In this document: piece after piece, positions 20,609 to 23,178 of the stretch
Numbering within the stretch: the stretch's first letter is position 1
How the letters are laid out: every line of letters begins with the position of its first letter
Assembly: GCA_031266895.1 (NCBI GenBank)
Contig: JAISAD010000137.1
Coordinates: 1-23,178, forward strand
DNA: 23,178 nucleotides
Direction: 5' to 3'
Source: Bacteroidales bacterium
GTDB taxonomy: Bacteria > Bacteroidota > Bacteroidia > Bacteroidales > WCHB1-69
Translations under genes and position numbers: made by a program
The notes under the pieces: model-generated
Seen by the model: the letters and a program-made list of their open reading frames with translations, nothing else
What the model was told of the DNA's origin: nothing
Databases searched by the model: none

Positions 20609-22006
20609 TTATTTTTTATTGAAATTCTTGGTGAACAGGCCCGCATAGCAAATTCCTATTAAAAAGGTATTTTCCGTATTATAATTGGCATGCGGGAAAA
20701 GTCGGGAAGCAAATTCCACTTTCAGGACAATTTCCTTAATGGGATAAAAATTAATTCCTCCCGAAAGAATATGCTTAGCAAAGCGCTTATCTGCCAAAAT
20801 ACCTTCAGCTGTTTTTAGCATTGAATTTACATAACCTAAATGTCCAAAGAGATAAAATTTCATCTCTCTGCTTTTCAGCTTATCATTAAGTCCAAAGAAA
20901 TCATAGCCAAAATGCAGCGAATAGCACAAGGCGTCAGAAGCTACATTAGTTCTGGGAGATGGAGAATTGCGAGGCAAATTTTTATTGATTTGAGAAAGGG
21001 CCTTCGAGTCGGTAAGATGTCCATAATCGGCATTAAGCAAAATCCATACATTATGGTCGTGGTAATCAAGGTCGAAAGAGGCTAACATTACCGCTCCAAG
21101 CAATCCTTTATAGCGGTCGGCCTTAAGGCTATTGGCGGCACTGTGTCCATAATAACCGCTCAAACCCAAACGCAGTCCCTTTGCCGCATAATAATCAACG
21201 CGAAAAGCACCGGCATAAGCATTGGATATGCTAAATTCATAAGCAGAAGTTCCTCCACCCTTAATCCAGTTGGCATCATTGAACTTGTCGGCATCCAATC
21301 CTGCAGCAAAGATAAATTCATATCGCCAGTTCCGCTTTTTACCCCAAAAGCTGATACCGGTTTCATGCCACGTACAGGGAAACAGCGTACTCTCTTCCTC
21401 CTGTCGCAACACGGACAGAAATTCAGTAGGCAAATGTTTATAATTGGTTAATCCGAAAGGAATAATAATATGTCCTGCCCTGATATTAACCGCTTCATTA
21501 AAGCTTTTTTCCAGCCAAAACTGCTCTATAACCACTTCGCCGCCTCTCTCTATTTCGCTTTCATACTCCCCAAATTCATCGGCTTCTATCTCTATGGCAG
21601 AGCCTGTGCCGCCATGTTCATACTCTATTTCGGAAGAGACCTTCCATCCTCTGCCAAAATCATAAGACATCATAAAGACAATGTGAGGCAAATCAAATTG
21701 TCCGCGACTTTTTGCTGTCTTATATAAGTCGGGGTAAGTGTAACGATTAAAATTATCACTATAAAAAAAGCGTTGCATAACGGCTTCTCCATAACCGCCG
21801 ATGCTCAAAATTCCTCGATTTTTAACTCTGGGAGTATCCGTATTATCGTTGCTCTGCTGCTGAAGCTCCAATTGCTCCACTCTCTTCAATAAACTTTGAT
21901 ACTCTTCCTGACTAATGGCGGGTTGCGTAGTCACTTCCTGCCCTGAAGCAGTAAAAAATGCAAGCATTAAACAGCTGATAATAAACGAAGTATAAAAATT
22001 TTTCAT
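20609..22006 (-). CDS. Outer-membrane porin-like beta-barrel protein
   Basis: The 465-residue product has a signal peptide (about 1-23, ending ASGQ), then a short coiled coil (EYQSLLKRVEQLELQQQ, about 32-48) like that of trimeric porins. A long beta-barrel follows with alternating aromatic strands: GGYGEAVMQRFFY, then the region HIVFMMSYDFGRGWKVSSEIE and RAGHIIIPFGLTNY. The segment with IIIPFG resembles OprP/OprO-like porins. It ends without T9SS or OmpA domain. The ATG at 22006 fits the signal peptide; a frame to 22051 adds 15 residues. As first gene of the operon with imelysin and the di-heme lipoprotein it may pass iron complexes or anions. The substrate is unknown. Confidence 0.82.
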   Translation of the reverse strand: MKNFYTSFIISCLMLAFFTASGQEVTTQPAISQEEYQSLLKRVEQLELQQQSNDNTDTPRVKNRGILSIGGYGEAVMQRFFYSDNFNRYTYPDLYKTAKSRGQFDLPHIVFMMSYDFGRGWKVSSEIEYEHGGTGSAIEIEADEFGEYESEIERGGEVVIEQFWLEKSFNEAVNIRAGHIIIPFGLTNYKHLPTEFLSVLRQEEESTLFPCTWHETGISFWGKKRNWRYEFIFAAGLDADKFNDANWIKGGGTSAYEFSISNAYAGAFRVDYYAAKGLRLGLSGYYGHSAANSLKADRYKGLLGAVMLASFDLDYHDHNVWILLNADYGHLTDSKALSQINKNLPRNSPSPRTNVASDALCYSLHFGYDFFGLNDKLKSREMKFYLFGHLGYVNSMLKTAEGILADKRFAKHILSGGINFYPIKEIVLKVEFASRLFPHANYNTENTFLIGICYAGLFTKNFNKK

Positions 22007-22129
22007 GTATGATAATTTTTTATGCAAAAGTGCAAGCATCAATACCTGCAAACAATCCCCTTTTATAGTTAAAAAAAGAGATTATATCCTTATTTTTTGG
22101 GGAAAACAGTGTATTTCGGATAAATTTCA

Positions 22130-22137
22130 TATTTTTG
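22130..22137 (+). promoter_or_regulatory. -7 promoter element for dapD
   Basis: TATTTTTG fits TAnnTTTG and lies 17 bases before the dapD GTG, giving a very short leader. No TTTG is seen at 19-21 bases. The rest of the spacer (22007-22154) is AT-rich; no clear porin promoter or Fur box was found. Confidence 0.4.
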
Positions 22138-22154
22138 CATTTTCTTAATAAAAA

Positions 22155-22961
22155 GTGAAAAAAGTAATAGAAAACGCTTGGGAAGATCGCACGCTCTTAT
22201 CGCAATCCGCTGTTCAAAAGGCTATTAGAGAAACAATAGCGCAATTGGATAGAGGTAAAATCAGAGTAGCCGAGCCGCAAAATGGCGGTTGGAAAGTTAA
22301 TGAATGGATAAAAAAGGCTGTTTTGTTGTATTTTTCTATTCAAAAAATGGAAACTGTTAAAGCTTCTCCATTTGAATTTCACGACAAAATAGGATTGAAG
22401 CAGCACTTTGCAGCACAACAGGTGCGCGTAGTGCCTCATGCCGTTGCCCGCTACGGCTCCTATTTGGCTCCCAACGTAATTTTGATGCCTTCCTACGTTA
22501 ATATAGGGGCATACGTGGACAGCGGCACTATGGTGGATACATGGGCTACCGTAGGCTCTTGTGCCCAAATCGGCAAAAATGTGCATTTGAGCGGCGGCGC
22601 GGGCATTGGCGGCGTGCTGGAGCCGTTGCAAGCCTCGCCGGTCATTATTGAAGACAACTGTTTTATCGGTTCACGGGCTATTGTGGTAGAGGGGGTACAC
22701 GTGAAACAGGGGGCTGTGCTGGCCGCTAATGTGGTACTCACCCAATCTACTAAAATTATTGATGTTACGGGCGATAAACCGGTAGAGATGACCGGTACAG
22801 TGCCCGAAAATTCGGTAGTGATACCCGGCACACGCTCAAAAAAATTTCCCGCAGGAGAGTTTCAACTCTCCTGTGCTTTGATTATCGGAAAAAGAAAAGA
22901 GAGTACGGATATTAAAACATCTATAAATCAAACGCTTAGAGATTATTCTGATTTTTTTTAG
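22155..22961 (+). CDS. dapD: 2,3,4,5-tetrahydropyridine-2,6-dicarboxylate N-succinyltransferase
   Basis: DapD transfers succinyl from succinyl-CoA in the succinylase branch of diaminopimelate and lysine biosynthesis. The 268-residue protein has a helical N-domain (about 1-95) with NGGWKVNEWIKKAVLLYF. A left-handed beta-helix follows, with APNVILMPSYVNIGAYVD, TMVDTWATVGSCAQIGKN and HLSGGAGIGGVLEPLQ. These last segments are close to identical to E. coli DapD (274 residues). The start is GTG, because no ATG lies in frame close by and the product then begins MKKVIENAW. It is divergent from the porin operon. No Shine-Dalgarno sequence is seen. Confidence 0.96.
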   Translation: MKKVIENAWEDRTLLSQSAVQKAIRETIAQLDRGKIRVAEPQNGGWKVNEWIKKAVLLYFSIQKMETVKASPFEFHDKIGLKQHFAAQQVRVVPHAVARYGSYLAPNVILMPSYVNIGAYVDSGTMVDTWATVGSCAQIGKNVHLSGGAGIGGVLEPLQASPVIIEDNCFIGSRAIVVEGVHVKQGAVLAANVVLTQSTKIIDVTGDKPVEMTGTVPENSVVIPGTRSKKFPAGEFQLSCALIIGKRKESTDIKTSINQTLRDYSDFF

Positions 22962-23039
22962 CAAAAACAAAAAATCGAGCACAAATCGGCCGTTTTTATC
23001 GTACTTAAAAATAGGGAATTAACGTTAACTATTAAAATC

Positions 23040-23178
23040 ATGAAAAAGATTATCACTTTATTATTCTGCTTCTTAGCAGTAATTACTTTATTCGGATAGG
23101 AAAGTGTTAAAACTATTATGCCTACCCAAATGGTAAAAGAGTTTGCTCCTCAAGAAAAATTGGATATTATGATTGAAC
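23040..23178 (+). pseudogene. Secreted-protein gene start with an in-frame TAG (partial)
   Basis: The ATG at 23040 opens MKKIITLLFCFLAVITLFG, a complete signal peptide, but a TAG at 23097-23099 follows. The same frame then stays open to the edge, reading ESVKTIMPTQMVKEFAPQE. Bacteroidota signal peptides often end in GQE, so CAG to TAG is the simplest explanation. A nonsense mutation, a sequencing error or a separate start at ATG 23118 are all possible. The rest lies outside the window and the function cannot be told. Leader 22962-23039 holds no clear promoter or terminator. Confidence 0.6.

Noticed and set aside
22962..23039. Terminator after dapD
   Set aside because: There is a T run, but the only stem is about 3 bp.

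Overview
The window looks like a chromosomal stretch from a member of the Bacteroidota, probably order Bacteroidales or a near relative. Four things point there: TAnnTTTG-type promoter elements, the near absence of Shine-Dalgarno sequences, a type IX secretion (T9SS) sorting domain on a giant surface protein, and a DUF349 repeat protein, an aminopeptidase P and an imelysin/di-heme lipoprotein pair that all resemble Bacteroidota proteins. No rRNA, tRNA, transposase or CRISPR array was seen.

Layout. (1) 1-812 is an AT-rich edge with the tail of a HlyD-type secretion protein and a small P-loop NTPase. (2) 813-2457 holds the minus-strand operon infC-rpmI-rplT, closed by a terminator; infC most likely starts at an AUU codon. 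(3) A divergent promoter region separates it from a NUDIX hydrolase, which converges on a minus-strand group: DUF349 protein, S4-domain RNA-binding protein, aminopeptidase P. (4) 7248-13763 is a GC-richer minus-strand cell-surface operon: a DUF6261-like protein with an Ig-like tail, a 1342-residue T9SS adhesin-like protein with three nearly identical MBG-type repeats, and an OmpA-type protein with a coiled-coil stalk. A 41-bp palindromic tandem repeat lies upstream. (5) 14238-17517 carries kal and kce, two late steps of lysine fermentation, followed by a eukaryote-like glycogen branching enzyme. (6) 17563-17996 is a gene-free tandem array of about 147-bp units. (7) 17997-22006 is a porin, imelysin, di-heme lipoprotein operon that resembles known iron-uptake loci. 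(8) dapD (plus strand) and the start of a secreted-protein gene interrupted by a TAG codon end the window.

The strongest candidate for something undescribed is the array at 17563-17996. Read on the minus strand, it contains three diverged copies of a stem-loop whose arms change in a compensatory way, each followed by a strong hairpin with a short U tract. After each hairpin comes a TTTG-N19-TAnnTTTG promoter whose -33 box is the last four bases of the hairpin. This looks like a tandem set of roughly 120-nt structured RNAs, or a repeated terminator-promoter module, in front of the lysine-fermentation genes. All functional statements are from reading the sequence and family knowledge; no database search was run.
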